Below are positions 1 to 13,146 of a stretch of 64,000 bases of DNA, one piece after another (the stretch's first letter is position 1; every line of letters begins with the position of its first letter). Both the position numbers and the translations under genes were made by a program. A model generated the notes under the pieces. That model saw only the letters and a program-made list of their open reading frames with translations. It was not told the DNA's origin and searched no databases. The stretch is from positions 791,529 through 855,528 of the forward strand of contig RPFO01000015.1 of assembly GCA_009746045.1 (NCBI GenBank), read 5' to 3'. The stretch comes from Mesostigma viride (Eukaryota > Streptophyta > Mesostigmatophyceae > Mesostigmatales > Mesostigmataceae).

Positions 1-119
1 GACACCTGGCCTGTCAATAGCCTCGGCGCTGTTGAAGTCCAGCAGTCCAGCTCCAGCTCCAGCTGTCCACTAACACGCGTATGATTCTCTCGAAGCTGCG
101 CACTTGTGCTGCCGTCCGC

Positions 120-485
120 TCAAGTCAGTGCTGCGCGCCCAGCTGTGCCTGCATGGCCCGGCGCGCGTGCACGTACACTTTCGTCCGCTCTTATGCTGCA
201 AGTTTTAATGTCCCCCGGCCCCCCGGTCACTAGCCTTTGTCGAAAATGCGTAGAAAACAAATTCCTTGCGCACGTCACCGGTCTTGTGCATAGTGGGCGC
301 CCGGATGACATAGCTCGCGTCCGTGACACGGCGCCGTCGAGTCGTTGCTCCAGCTCCTGCGTCAGTGTCCAGGTCTGGGCGCCGTAGGTCAGGATCGTCA
401 GAATGACGACCTTGAAGAGGTCACGCTTGACGATCCGGGGTAGGGCGGGGTTGCTCCACCAGCGGCGGTGGTCATGGATAATCAC
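120..485 (-). pseudogene. LINE reverse transcriptase, C-terminal fragment
   Basis: This open frame of about 121 codons resembles the post-RT region of the LINE at 2571-4421. It has KVVILTILTYGAQTWTLTQ where the other has KALVLSILLYGCEAWTLDQ, followed by a matching LDG.V.R segment. The YG.(E/Q).WTL block is typical of the region after the RT thumb in jockey/CR1/RTE-like non-LTR elements. The similarity fades after about 60 residues and the rest reads like noncoding sequence. There is no RT active site, so this is a dead fragment of a related but different element, oriented opposite to the LINE at 2571. Seen: the motif match. Inferred: origin by retrotransposition and decay. Confidence 0.6.
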
Positions 486-510
486 ATAGTCGGGGTAAAA
501 TTGGCTCTTT

Positions 511-619
511 TTGTCAAATTGTCAAATTGTCAAATTGTCAAATTGTCAAATTGTCAAATTGTCAAATTGTCAAATTGTCAAATTGTCAAATTGTCAAGTT
601 GTCAAATTGTCAAATTGTC
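511..619. repeat. 8-bp tandem repeat (TTGTCAAA)n
   Basis: About 13.6 head-to-tail copies of TTGTCAAA. Only one copy is altered (TTGTCAAG near 593-600). The array lies between the LINE fragment and noncoding DNA and breaks into GC-rich sequence at 620. Such uniformity suggests recent expansion. No function is implied. Confidence 0.95.
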
Positions 620-2570
620 GGAGGGCGGGGGCCGAGATTAACTAAGAGGTACCTTGAAATTAAATAAGAGGCATGACTCTATCGAGATACATGTTCGGAC
701 GCGAATTTCTATTGGCGTGAATTTGTAGTATTGTACGACAACATGTCAAGGGTGACGGAACTGAGTACCTATAAGTCGCAAGTGTCCCGGAGACGAACGG
801 AGACGTTTCAAGATCAACTGCGCATTCGACCCTGATTAGACGGCTGAAATGCAGAGAAGAGGTTGACTGGTAGTACTGTACGATGGTGTTGGACGGAATT
901 TCCGGTCAGCGTTGCGGACTTTGCATCTCACGTTGTACGTGGAAAAGAGCCATTGCGCCGCGCTGTGCTGTGGCGAACTTATTCTCCGCCGTCGGATTGC
1001 ACCGTCGATGCTCGTCGATGAACCCAACGCAAGCCATGTACCAAAAGCAGTAGAAAATAGCACGGCGGCACCTCGCGGCGAGTTTGGTTAGTTACAGAAC
1101 TTGAAGCCCGGCGACTCCGCGACAAGCAGTCCGCAGGTACCCAGTCCGTAGGTAGTCCGCCGGCGTGAATGAAGTGACAGTTTTGACAATTTGAGAACCG
1201 GCGACAACCTAGTCGTTAAAATCCTGCTATTTTGCTAAAAATTTTCACGTTTCTGGGATTCCCGCCAATTTTCGACTGTGTGTGCATGAAACGCTGCTGG
1301 ACTGATAACTCTGGCATTTCAGCAACCGTAGCTCGAGTTACGGTCCTAGGACGTTTAGCTGTACGAGTAACTATTTCAAGTCTGCTTCGTAAGACTAGGG
1401 TTAGTTCAAAGTGCGTGTCCTTTGGTCGATCCAAAGGCGACAGCGAATGCGCGTCGCGTCTTTCATGTTGGACGAAGGCAAGCCGGCGCGAGCACAGGCA
1501 CCACAAAAAAAGCCACTGGCGGTGGTTTGCAGGTGCGGGAGTGCGGCGATGGCGACAGGGCCACAGAGGCGTTCAGGGATTCTAACACCGTCTTCAGTTC
1601 GCAAAGTTTCCCACTGTCCTGGTTGAATATATAAGCACCAATTCTGTCGACCGGGTGAATCTGTCCGACGTGATCAAAAAGAGCGCGATGACATGAAAGA
1701 AAGCTGAGGGCAGGGTCAACCGTTGAATTCGTTAGGATAGTGGTGGACTATGCGGGGAAGCCTATGCAAGGAACGCCCATGGTGGTCACGACATTGGTTT
1801 ATAATCTGAAACGCGACATCGGTTTATAATCTGCCATGTTTTAGGAATCTGCCACGGTTTTACTGTCCGTCATTTTCATCCAGAAATGTTTTTCAGCCGA
1901 CCGTCTAATTAGAAGTTGGATCGTCTATGGCCTTGATTTCCTTGTTTCAGCGTCGCCTATGCATCTTGTGTGCAGGCCGAAGGCCATGCAAGGCGAGGTG
2001 GACGTGGACGAGGCTCATGCAAGATGAAGACGAGGCGGTCGATGACGTCGGGGAGACTTTGTACCATTCTAGTCGGCATTTAGCAAGACACCGATTAAAA
2101 CTACGGAGGGTACAAAGCGCCACAAGACCAAGTTTTCTGGCATGTTTGGGTACCCCTGAAATCGGAAAATTAAGCTGGGTTCGACATTCTGTATGAACAT
2201 TGTATTGACGAAGAAGATAAAGGAAAAAGTAGGAGATAGATCGAGTATGTTGCATGAATCTGACACATTGTGTCTCAATGCGTACAACTTACCAGAAGTG
2301 CAGCCGTGTGCTGGTTCAACGATCATGCAAGGATTAGTCGCGAGCCAAACCTTGTTTGGACGCTATCACATATGATGAAGACTGGCCACTTGTCTGCATG
2401 GTTGGCAGGAGGAAACCAAATTCCTGCATGGTTAGCTGGAGAGTGTACTATGGAAGGGGTCTGGACTATCCCCGTGCGCAATCTGCTTTTGAGATCATGG
2501 TAACGCCATAGTTGGGTGACCACTCACTGCATGTGATTGCACGTGCCATAGAGCGAGCACTGTTATAGTC
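620..2570. other. Noncoding or unrecognised stretch
   Basis: I find no convincing gene. The open frames here are short, overlap on both strands and show no recognisable domain. A small direct repeat (gacat(t/c)ggtttataatctg) occurs at 1790-1808 and 1815-1833, and a weak ctgcatggtt repeat lies near 2395-2435. The last part may be the decayed 5' region of the downstream LINE. Confidence 0.5.
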
Positions 2571-4421
2571 ATGGACGCCATCCTCGCTGAGGTGCAACGC
2601 CCTCCGCGTAACAATGACTTGGATGATCGATGACGGCCCCCACGACGAGTGGACTCCCCAGGAATGGGCTGCTGCCATCTCCACCCTCCGCAATGATGCT
2701 GCCATGGGAGTGGACAATATTTCACCGGAGGTGGTTAAGATGCCTGAGCTTGAGCCCTTCCTCCGGGGTGTTTGCAACCGGATTCTACGAGATGGCCTAC
2801 CCCCGCCGACGTATTGGAAGACCGCTGTACGGGTCATGCTCTACAAGGGCAAGGGGTCCGCCGCGGATACCGGCAACTACCGCGGCGTATGCCTCCAAAG
2901 CTGCGTGCTGAAAGTCTTCATGCGTCTCCTGCTGAACCGCATGCGCGCCAGCCTCGATCCCCACCTAGGTGAGTCCCAGATGGGCTTCCGTGTTGGTCGC
3001 AATTGTGTTATGGTCACTATTACCGCGCGCCGCCTGATCGAGGAAGTGGGTCGCCTGGCCCCCGGCCTCTTGCCATTGCTATTGATCTTCGTGGATTACA
3101 CCAAGGCATTCGATACGGTTACATGGGACGCCCTGTGGGTGGTCCTTCACCTGTTCCGTGTCCCATCGTACATCGTTGAGATCATCCGCCAGTTCTATGA
3201 AGGGTCCCAAGCCCAGGTCCGTACCGCCGACGGCGTCACTCCGGCGTTCCCCTGCACACCGGGGTGTGGCAGGGCTGTGTGCTCTCCCCATATCTATTCA
3301 TCATTATGGTGGACTATATTATGCGGCGTGCACACGCCCGCTTCGCCCGGGTGGAGGGGCGCCCGCCGGGGATCGAGATCACGGAGTACGCCAGCTACGG
3401 CGGGGTTGACCCACCCTACCGCCTGAGCGATCTGATCTACGCTGATGACACGACACTCGTGGAAACCCCAGAGTCAGCCCAACTGTGGCTAGACAGCTTA
3501 TCACTGGAAGCGCGGGCGGTGGGGCTTATGATCAGCAAGAAAACGGAGGTCATGGCCATCGGCTTCCCTGCTGGGATAGCCCCACCCACCCTCCTCTTGC
3601 TGGACGGCAGCCCCGTCCCCCCGGCGACTCGCTTCAAGCTCCTTGGCAGCTGGCTTCCCTCCACGGCCGACGACATCAACACCCGCATTGGCCAGGCCTG
3701 GGCGGCCCTCCGCCGCCTCGACAGGTTCTGGACCTGTCGCTACCTGAGTGAGCGACGCAAGCGCATTCTGTTCAAGGCCCTTGTCCTCAGCATCCTCCTT
3801 TATGGCTGCGAGGCGTGGACCCTGGACCAGGCGCTGAGCCAGCAGCTTGACGGCACCGTCACTCGAATGCTCCGTCATATCCTCGGCGTCCGCTACCAAG
3901 AACGCCGCACCCGGGCCGCGCTCTACTGCGAGCTCCCTCTTGTCACCCATACCATCCGACACCGCCGCCTCCTCTTTGCCGGCCATCTTGCCCGCACAGA
4001 CCAGGTGAATACCGATGTGGGCCCTGCCGGGGGGCTTAAGACGGGCCAACCAGGTAGACACCTCCTCCTATGGCAGGGTCCCCTTGTCCCATCGCAACCC
4101 ACTGGCAAACTTGCGCGCGCCGGGCACCGGCGCGGCGCGACCCGGACCTATGTGACACAACTGCTTGAAGATGCAGGGCTTCTGGGACTATCCGTACTCC
4201 GCGCCCGCATGATTGACAAGGAGAAATGGGCTGCCATCTGCGACAAGCACCTTCCCGAGGGGTATGCTCCTGTTTTCTCCCCACGGGCCCCGCGGCCCGT
4301 TGCTAGCCAGGGTAGAAGTCCGCAGGTGGAGGTTATTGGTCCTGAGGATAGCCGCTACACTACCGCCTCGTCTGCCATTACAGTAGAGGACAGCTCGGAT
4401 GAGGATTACATCCCCATCTAG
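2571..4421 (+). pseudogene. Non-LTR retrotransposon (LINE) reverse transcriptase, frameshifted
   Basis: This encodes the RT and C-terminal part of a LINE ORF2. The first frame (from the ATG at 2614) has the fingers motif VMLYKGKGSAADTGNYRGV, QMGFRVGRN and the catalytic FVDYTKAFDTV. The second frame (about 3246-4421) has TGVWQGCVLSPYLF, the active-site YADD at 3438-3449, KKTEVM, YGCEAWTL and FAGHLAR. Joining them needs a -1 shift near 3245-3260, before VWQGCVLSP. A second break near 2615-2630 would connect a short upstream frame that starts with an ATG at 2571. There is no endonuclease domain upstream, so the copy is 5'-truncated. The motif set fits jockey/CR1/RTE-type elements. The C-terminus ends in an acidic Ser/Asp-rich tail (SSDEDYIPI). 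It cannot make a single polyprotein as it stands. Confidence 0.85.
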
Positions 4422-4549
4422 TGCTTAACGGTTGGGGGATGATGCAGACGATATTTGTTTAAACTTTTGTGTAATTATTTTTCTAATGAGATTAGCATAG
4501 TACTCCGTGGCATGCCTTTGCGCATGACACGCAAGTACTTACTTACTTG

Positions 4550-4663
4550 GATGATGACACCCTCATTGAGAAAGTCTTACAAGACCGCAATAACAAGGCG
4601 CGGCAGAAACGCCCTATTAGGGTGGACAGCGATAGCGAGTCTTATGAGTCTGAACTGGAGTAG
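4550..4663 (+). CDS. Short acidic C-terminal ORF remnant, unknown
   Basis: A 37-codon open frame starts at GAT GAT GAC ACC (4550) and stops at TAG 4661-4663. It encodes a charged peptide ending in DSDSESYESELE. It lies just after the LINE, whose own tail is also acidic, so it could be a displaced LINE tail, the last exon of an unseen gene, or chance. No domain is recognised. Confidence 0.2.
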   Translation, partial: DDDTLIEKVLQDRNNKARQKRPIRVDSDSESYESELE

Positions 4664-5347
4664 AAAAACCAGCACATGTGAATGCAGGAATGCGTGCCAT
4701 GGGATGATGTGATTTCATGAGGTCCATGTGAAACCAGATATGCATGTCTAGATATAGTGTGTTTTGATGAGACGTACAGCTTCAGCATAAAAACTTTACC
4801 TGGGTGACTTAAATTTCTGTGTAAATATTTTTTAATAAAAAACCAAGTTTTTTGGCGGGAAATCCTGAAACGAGAAACGAGAAAAATGCACCGTGAGCAA
4901 ATCGTAGAAAACAAGGGGTAAAATTTATAATACTCTGAAATAATGTTTGCCATTATAGATGTCATTTATCATTTCCTTTGGCGTCATGCTTGCTGCCAAA
5001 TAAATATTACGAATTATTGAGCGTGCTCGCCTTGTGCAGGCGCCGGTTATTTAGTTTCCTTCCTACCTAGCATAATAAATGATGCTAACCGACTATAAGA
5101 TACAGAGGTTTGTGACCCACCCTTCTGTGCCCTTCATGCACAGCAGGACTCTCCTCACGGCCTCACGGCACACAAATGTCGCGCTTCAATACAAACCGAG
5201 AAAACCAGCCCCATGGCTTCATCTCGCGACATTCTAAACAGAGACGCCAGCGCGGCGTCAGCGTTCTCGCCTCCCATGTAGCTCTTTATCAAGCTTTCAC
5301 TGTTTACCAAAGTGAGCCCTCAAGAGTTGTTTGCCAGGCTGCGCCGT
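4664..5347. other. AT-richer intergenic region, 3' side of BiP
   Basis: No gene is recognised. The segment is AT-richer than its neighbours and must contain the 3' UTR of the minus-strand BiP gene. I did not find a convincing minus-strand AATAAA close to the stop codon. Confidence 0.5.
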
Positions 5348-6767
5348 TTAAAGCTCGTCGTGGTCAAAGTCCATGTCCTCACCATCCCCACCCCCTGCGC
5401 CGCCCATGCCCGACGCCTGGTACACCTTGGCCACAATGGGGTTGCACACGCCCTCCACCTCCTTGAGCTTGTCGCGGTACTCCTCCGCCTCCGCCTGCTG
5501 GTTGTCGTCCAACCAGTCCATTGCCTCCTTGACCGTCTCCTCAATCTTGACCTTGTCCTCCTCGTCCAGCTTGTCGGCCAGCTTGTCGGAGTCCGCGACC
5601 TGGTTCTTCATGTTGTACAGGTAGGTCTCCAGGGAGTTACGGGAGTCGATCCTCTCCTTGACCTTCTTGTCCTCCTCAGCAAACTCCTCCGCCTCGGTCA
5701 CCATGCGCTCAATCTCCTCCTGCGACAGCCGGCCCTTGTCATTTGTGATCGTGATCTTCTCCTTCTTGCCAGTGCCCTTGTCCTCGGCCGCCACGTTCAG
5801 AATACCGTTCGCGTCCAGCTCAAACGTGACCTCGATCTGAGGGACCCCACGGGGGGCGGGGGGAATCCCCGTCAGATCAAACTTACCCAACAGGTGGTTG
5901 TCCTTGGTCATCGCGCGCTCGCCCTCAAACACCTGGATCTGGACCACCGTCTGCTGGTCCTGGTACGTGGTGAACACCTGGCTCTTTTTGGTCGGGATGA
6001 CCGTATTGCGCGGGATGAGCTTCGTCATAACGCCGCCAACCGTCTCGATGCCCAGCGTCAGCGGGGTGACGTCCAGCAGAAGGATGTCCTTGGTTTCGTC
6101 ACCGCCCTCGCCGGAGAGGATGCCGCCCTGGACTGCCGCGCCGTACGCGACCGCCTCGTCGGGGTTCACCCCCTTGTTGGGCTCCTTGCCGTCGAAGTAG
6201 TTCTTGATCAGCTCCTGCACCTTGGGGATGCGGGTCGAGCCGCCCACCAGCACGATCTCGTCAATGTCGCTGTTCTTGAACTTGGCATCATCCATGGCCT
6301 TCTTGACGGGGCCCATGGTCTTCTTGAACAGGTCCTGGTTGAGCTCCTCGAAGCGGGCGCGGGTGAGCGGCTCCGAGAGGTCCACCCCGTCGACAAGCGA
6401 CTCGATCTCCACGCGCACCTGGTGCTGGGAGGAGAGCGCCCGCTTGGCGCGCTCGGCCTCGCGGCGCAGCTTCTGGAGCGCGCGGGGGTCGCCGCTGATG
6501 TCCTTGTTGTGCTTGCGCTTGATCAGCTTGATGAAGTACTCCATGATGCGCTGGTCAAAGTCCTCCCCGCCCAGGTGGGTGTCGCCAGACGTAGACACCA
6601 CCTCAAACACGCCATTGTCGATTGTCAGGATGGACACGTCGAATGTCCCGCCACCAAGGTCAAACACCAAGATGTTCTTCTCACCCTTCTTGTCCAGACC
6701 GTACGCGATCGCCGCCGCCGTCGGCTCGTTGATGATGCGGACCACGTTGAGGCCGGCGATCGTCCCT

Positions 6768-6798
<31 letters not shown>

Positions 6799-8102
6799 TG
6801 AAGTACGCCGGCACCGTCACGACGGCGTTCTTGACAGAGCGGCCCAAAAAGGCCTCAGCGGTGTCCTGCATCTTGTTCAGGATCATTGCCGAGATCTCCT
6901 CGGGGGAGAAGGTCTTGGTCTCGCCGCCCTGCACCTGGACCTCGATGTAGGGCTTGCCGCCCTTGTTGATGATCTTGTAGGGGACCAGCTTCTTGTCGCG
7001 CTGAACCTCGGCGTCATCAAAGCTGGGGGGGAAAGGAGCGGGGGAGCCAAGAATACAAAACGAGAATAGAAAAGCGAGAATGCAACATTAATGGTGGTCG
7101 TGCGGGAAAGGCCAGGTCCAGCCTCTAATAAAAAACGAAAACAGTTTAGCCATTCTTCAATAAAATACTGGATACATTGCTAATTGTTTAGCATTGAAGT
7201 GATATTTTTAAGTACACAATTTTTCAAATTTTCTCATCTCCAGCCAGCCCAACAGGTTGTAAAACACACTTCGTCGGTGGACGGGGAAACACAACTGCAT
7301 GTATCTCAAATAGAACTTACGCCACAACAGCGAGGCCATGCTACAATACCACAGAAACAGAGACACGAAGGTACTCGACAACAGTCAGAAAAAGAGACCC
7401 GACCTACGAACAAATAACAGCCAGGCGCACACTGCCAGCCGAGGCCACACCAGCAACAACAGATCGCCGGCGCATTACGCGGATCATGACGACTGCCTAG
7501 CAAGTACATATTTCACCACACACCAAGAAAGGTTTCCATATAGAAACAGGACAAAAACATGACAAGAACAACGGCAATCGCCTGCACGCAACCAGCAATG
7601 CACGCTAGCACCAGCCATCGACGCAGTGCCGACGCTGACTCTGTCCACTTACTTGCGTCCGATCAGGCGCTTGACGTCGAAAACAGTCCTGGTCGGGTTG
7701 ACGCTCGCCTGATTCTTCGCGGCCTCGCCCAACAGCCTTTCGGTGTCAGTGAAGGCAACCCACGATGGGGTGATACGGTTACCCTGGTCGTTAGCGATGA
7801 TCTCGACGCGCCCATTTTTGTACACGCCCACACACGAGTAGGTTGTCCCCAAATCAATGCCGATGACAGTTCCTAGGTTGTTAGCCTCCTCCGCGGTTGC
7901 GACGACAAACAGACCTGCACCAAGGAAACAAGCGCGCAGATATTCGAATGACGAGCTTGTTAGTGTGCACGCATAGCTGCAGCCGTCCGACAGACACCCG
8001 ACACAAAGTGCGCATTTCGTCACGAGACCAGAGCACGCTGCACCTCCGAAATTATTACTCACCTAGGAGGAAGACTGCCAAGAGGGCCCTGATCGACGCC
8101 AT
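5348..8102 (-). CDS. BiP: Endoplasmic-reticulum Hsp70 chaperone BiP (three exons)
   Basis: ATP-driven chaperone of the ER lumen that folds secretory proteins and acts in the unfolded-protein response. Exon 1 is 8102-8063, exon 2 is 7914-7653 and exon 3 is 7022-5348. The introns are 8062-7915 (GTGAGT..TGCAG, 148 nt) and 7652-7023 (GTAAGT..CCCAG, 630 nt). The spliced product is 658 aa, a normal BiP length. Residues 1-21 ([21 protein letters not shown]) are a signal peptide. The three Hsp70 signatures are visible: GIDLGTTYS at 32-40, FDLGGGTFD at 221-229 and [14 protein letters not shown] at 357-370. The DVTPLTLG linker region is near 418-425, followed by the substrate-binding domain. The protein ends in HDEL, the ER retrieval signal. 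The ATG at 8102 is chosen because only it supplies the signal peptide. Codon 101, split by intron 2, reads Asn where Lys is usual (RLIGRN). Confidence 0.96.
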
Positions 8103-8306
8103 GGTCCACCCCAATCCTAAAGATCGTGCCAGACAACGCGGAAACTGTTCGTTTATTTCTCACTCGCGACTGTTTATCGAGGTTCTGTAGTGTTGTTGCG
8201 CACGTTCCGTTTTTGTTGCCGCCAACCTGGTCGGTCAGCAGACGTCGCTGTCGCTTGATGTTGTGTCTCGCGCGTTCCCCTACTGCCACGACAACGGCGA
8301 CACCTG

Positions 8307-8332
8307 ATTGGCCCTCCCAGAAGTCCACCAAT
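8307..8332 (-). promoter_or_regulatory. Two CCAAT boxes upstream of BiP
   Basis: ATTGG at 8307-8311 (CCAAT on the gene strand) and CCAAT at 8328-8332 (inverted for the gene) lie about 205-230 bp upstream of the BiP ATG. ER-stress elements contain CCAAT, but the spaced CCACG half-site is not present at the standard distance. An ERSE is therefore not claimed. Their use is inferred. Confidence 0.3.
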
Positions 8333-8562
8333 GAAAAATCAGCTTCCAGCAAGTTCTCAAGGACCGTGTATAATTTGCGGGGCAGATGTTTACTGTTTAG
8401 ACATGCTATACTGCTGCCTGCATTCCTCATGGACGCGTGTCCGCGAGAAGTGGAACCAGGAAATCCGGATTCTTCTAGAGCCCATGGGCCGGCCACATAG
8501 GTTTTGGCCGCCCGCTGCCCAGCTGGAAGATACGGTGGCCGGTGCACCATCCATACTAATAA

Positions 8563-8741
8563 TAAGGCACGACTCACATGAGGCTCGGTGAACTCCGTCG
8601 GTGAACTCTTTGTGAACTGGGTCGACGGCCGGGTCGCCACCGGCGCTTAACCGGCCCTTCACTTCGAGTTCACGCACTCACATGGGTCGCAACGACGTAG
8701 TGAACTGCTCAGTGCTCGCCACCGTGAACTCGTTTGTGAAC
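8563..8741. repeat. GTGAAC-rich dispersed module, copy 1
   Basis: A 22-nt block (8563-8584, containing GGCACGACTCACATGAGGC) recurs in inverted orientation at 26714-26735. In both places it is followed by several GTGAAC hexamers; here these start at 8588, 8601, 8612, 8700, 8724 and 8736, with an inverted GTTCAC at 8668. Most hexamers in a run are 10-13 bp apart. It may be a short mobile repeat or a binding-site cluster. Confidence 0.6.
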
Positions 8742-9069
8742 TGGCGGAGGCGCGGGAAGACAGCCCAGATTTCGCGGGAAAGGGCGCAAACGTCAAGCGA
8801 GTGCATGATGCATCCGGGCATGCTGGCTAATAACATGCACGTCTTGTCCAGCTGTAAACCACTAACTTCTGCACCACTAATTTGATACAGTGCTGCAGAA
8901 ATATGATAAAAACGCGCCGGTGACCTGTCGTGCATGTCGCTTTTCCAGCTACCTGCGTTCGCTTTCTTTGCAAGTTTTTTCAGGTGTTGGTGCCAGTGCT
9001 TCTCTGCCGATATTGTTTCAAAGCCGGTTTGTGTATTGGCTGGGGACGACCCCAGAGCCGCCCGCCGTC

Positions 9070-9361
9070 ACATGCACAAAACATGCCATATCTCGCTGGA
9101 GGCGTTCGGTTATTTACTGGAGAAAATCGGCCCGATCAGCGAGCCGAATCTCCAGACAACGGCGGGCGCGGGCTCCGGTTGGACGTGGTAAGACCCGAGC
9201 AAATGCTCATTGGTGCATTAGAGTGGCTTTCTCATAGCTGCGACTATGGTACCTTGGAGCGTGCATATGGCATCGCTTCAAACACGTGGTCCAAAAATGG
9301 GGAACGCCCTGGCATTCTACGAGAACTTGAAGATGCTTTCAACAGCAAACAGCAAGCGTAG
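9070..9361 (+). pseudogene. PIF/Harbinger-like transposase N-terminal remnant
   Basis: Two frames together resemble the start of Harbinger (HARBI1-type) DDE transposases. One carries HISLEAFGYLLEKIGPISEP, like the F..L...L.P block that opens these proteins. The next frame carries [20 protein letters not shown] followed by [14 protein letters not shown], like the helix-turn-helix block LxxALxWLAxGxxYxxLxxxFGIxxSTV. A shift near 9160-9190 separates the frames. The catalytic DDE part is absent: the frame stops at 9361 and the microsatellite block follows about 100 bp later. The identification rests on pattern only. Confidence 0.4.
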
Positions 9362-9462
9362 GTTCCGGTTGGGCGCCTATGGTAACCTGGACTGTGTATA
9401 CGTCGTCGCTGCAAACGCAATGCCCTGCCCACCCATACGTGCATGTGCACGTGTGGCATGTG

Positions 9463-9716
9463 CGCATGCACACGCACACGCACACGCACACGCACACGCA
9501 CACGCACACGCACACGCACACGCACACGCACACGCACACGCACACGCACAACGCACACGCACACGCACACGCACACGCACACGCACACGCACACGCACAC
9601 GCACACGCACACGCACACGCACACGCACACGCACACGCACACGCACACGCACACGCACACGCACACGCACACGCACACGCACACGCACACGCACACGCAC
9701 ACGCACACGCATACGT
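9463..9716. repeat. Microsatellite (CACACG)n
   Basis: About 40 copies of a CACACG hexamer, with one phase break near 9545-9552 (CACAACGC). Alternating purine-pyrimidine sequence of this kind can adopt Z-DNA. It starts the simple-repeat block that runs to 13317. Confidence 0.97.
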
Positions 9717-9730
9717 ACATGCACATCTAG

Positions 9731-11225
<1,495 letters not shown>

Positions 11226-11238
11226 CACACGCACAAGT

Positions 11239-12744
11239 TCACTCACTCACTCACTCACTCTCACTCACTCACTCACTCACTCACTCACTCACTCACTCAC
11301 TCACTCACTCACTCACTCACTCACTCACTCACTCACTCACTCACTCACTCACTCACTCACTCACTCACTCACTCACTCACTCACTCACTCACTCACTCAC
11401 TCACTCACTCACTCACTCACTCACTCACTCACTCACTCACTCACTCACTCACTCACTCACTCACTCACTCACTCACTCACTCACTCACTCACTCACTCAC
11501 TCACTCACTCACTCACTCACTCACTCACTCACTCACTCACTCACTCACTCACTCACTCACTCACTCACTCACTCACTCACTCACTCACTCACTCACTCAC
11601 TCACTCACTCACTCACTCACTCACTCACTCACTCACTCACTCACTCACTCACTCACTCACTCACTCACTCACTCACTCACTCACTCACTCACTCACTCAC
11701 TCACTCACTCACTCACTCACTCACTCACTCACTCACTCACTCACTCACTCACTCACTCACTCACTCACTCACTCACTCACTCACTCACTCACTCACTCAC
11801 TCACTCACTCACTCACTCACTCACTCACTCACTCACTCACTCACTCACTCACTCACTCACTCACTCACTCACTCACTCACTCACTCACTCACTCACTCAC
11901 TCACTCACTCACTCACTCACTCACTCACTCACTCACTCACTCACTCACTCACTCACTCACTCACTCACTCACTCACTCACTCACTCACTCACTCACTCAC
12001 TCACTCACTCACTCACTCACTCACTCACTCACTCACTCACTCACTCACTCACTCACTCACTCACTCACTCACTCACTCACTCACTCACTCACTCACTCAC
12101 TCACTCACTCACTCACTCACTCACTCACTCACTCACTCACTCACTCACTCACTCACTCACTCACTCACTCACTCACTCACTCACTCACTCACTCACTCAC
12201 TCACTCACTCACTCACTCACTCACTCACTCACTCACTCACTCACTCACTCACTCACTCACTCACTCACTCACTCACTCACTCACTCACTCACTCACTCAC
12301 TCACTCACTCACTCACTCACTCACTCACTCACTCACTCACTCACTCACTCACTCACTCACTCACTCACTCACTCACTCACTCACTCACTCACTCACTCAC
12401 TCACTCACTCACTCACTCACTCACTCACTCACTCACTCACTCACTCACTCACTCACTCACTCACTCACTCACTCACTCACTCACTCACTCACTCACTCAC
12501 TCACTCACTCACTCACTCACTCACTCACTCACTCACTCACTCACTCACTCACTCACTCACTCACTCACTCACTCACTCACTCACTCACTCACTCACTCAC
12601 TCACTCACTCACTCACTCACTCACTCACTCACTCACTCACTCACTCACTCACTCACTCACTCACTCACTCACTCACTCACTCACTCACTCACTCACTCAC
12701 TCACTCACTCACTCACTCACTCACTCACTCACTCACTCACTCAC
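11239..12744. repeat. Microsatellite (CACT)n, about 1.5 kb
   Basis: Roughly 375 copies of CACT. After one slip near 11256-11262 I see no interruption until the change to CCTC at 12745. This purity over 1.5 kb indicates very recent expansion, or smoothing by an assembler. Confidence 0.97.
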
Positions 12745-13146
12745 CTCCCTCCTCCCCCCTCCCTCCCTCCCTCCCTCCCTCCCTCCCTCCCTCCCTCCCT
12801 CCCTCCCTCCCTCCCTCCCTCCTCCCTCCCTCCCTCCCTCCCTCCCTCCCTCCCTCCCTCCCTCCCTCCCTCCCTCCCTCCCTCCCTCCCTCCCTCCCTC
12901 CCTCCCTCCCTCCCTCCCTCCCTCCCTCCCTCCCTCCCTCCCTCCCTCCCTCCCTCCCTCCCTCCCTCCCTCCCTCCCTCCCTCCCTCCCTCCCTCCCTC
13001 CCTCCCTCCCTCCCTCCCTCCCTCCCTCCCTCCCTCCCTCCCTCCCTCCCTCCCTCCCTCCCTCCCTCCCTCCCTCCCTCCCTCCCTCCCTCCCTCCCTC
13101 CCTCCCTCCCTCCCTCCCTCCCTCCCTCCCTCCCTCCCTCCCTCCC
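12745..13146. repeat. Microsatellite (CCCT)n, second tract
   Basis: About 400 bp of CCCT repeats with few breaks (near 12752-12760 and 12820). It sits between two CACT arrays and is purer than the first CCCT tract. Confidence 0.96.

Noticed and set aside
1232-1634. Overlapping short open frames at 1.2-1.6 kb
   Set aside because: Several frames on both strands overlap one another and none shows a domain or plausible start context.
5312-7069. 585-codon plus-strand open frame opposite BiP
   Set aside because: It is the antisense of the BiP exon 3 coding frame, a well-known effect of GC-biased Hsp70 codons. It has no domain and a Leu/Val/Arg-heavy composition.
8307-8332. Canonical ER-stress response element upstream of BiP
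   Set aside because: CCAAT boxes are present, but the CCACG half-site at the required spacing is not.
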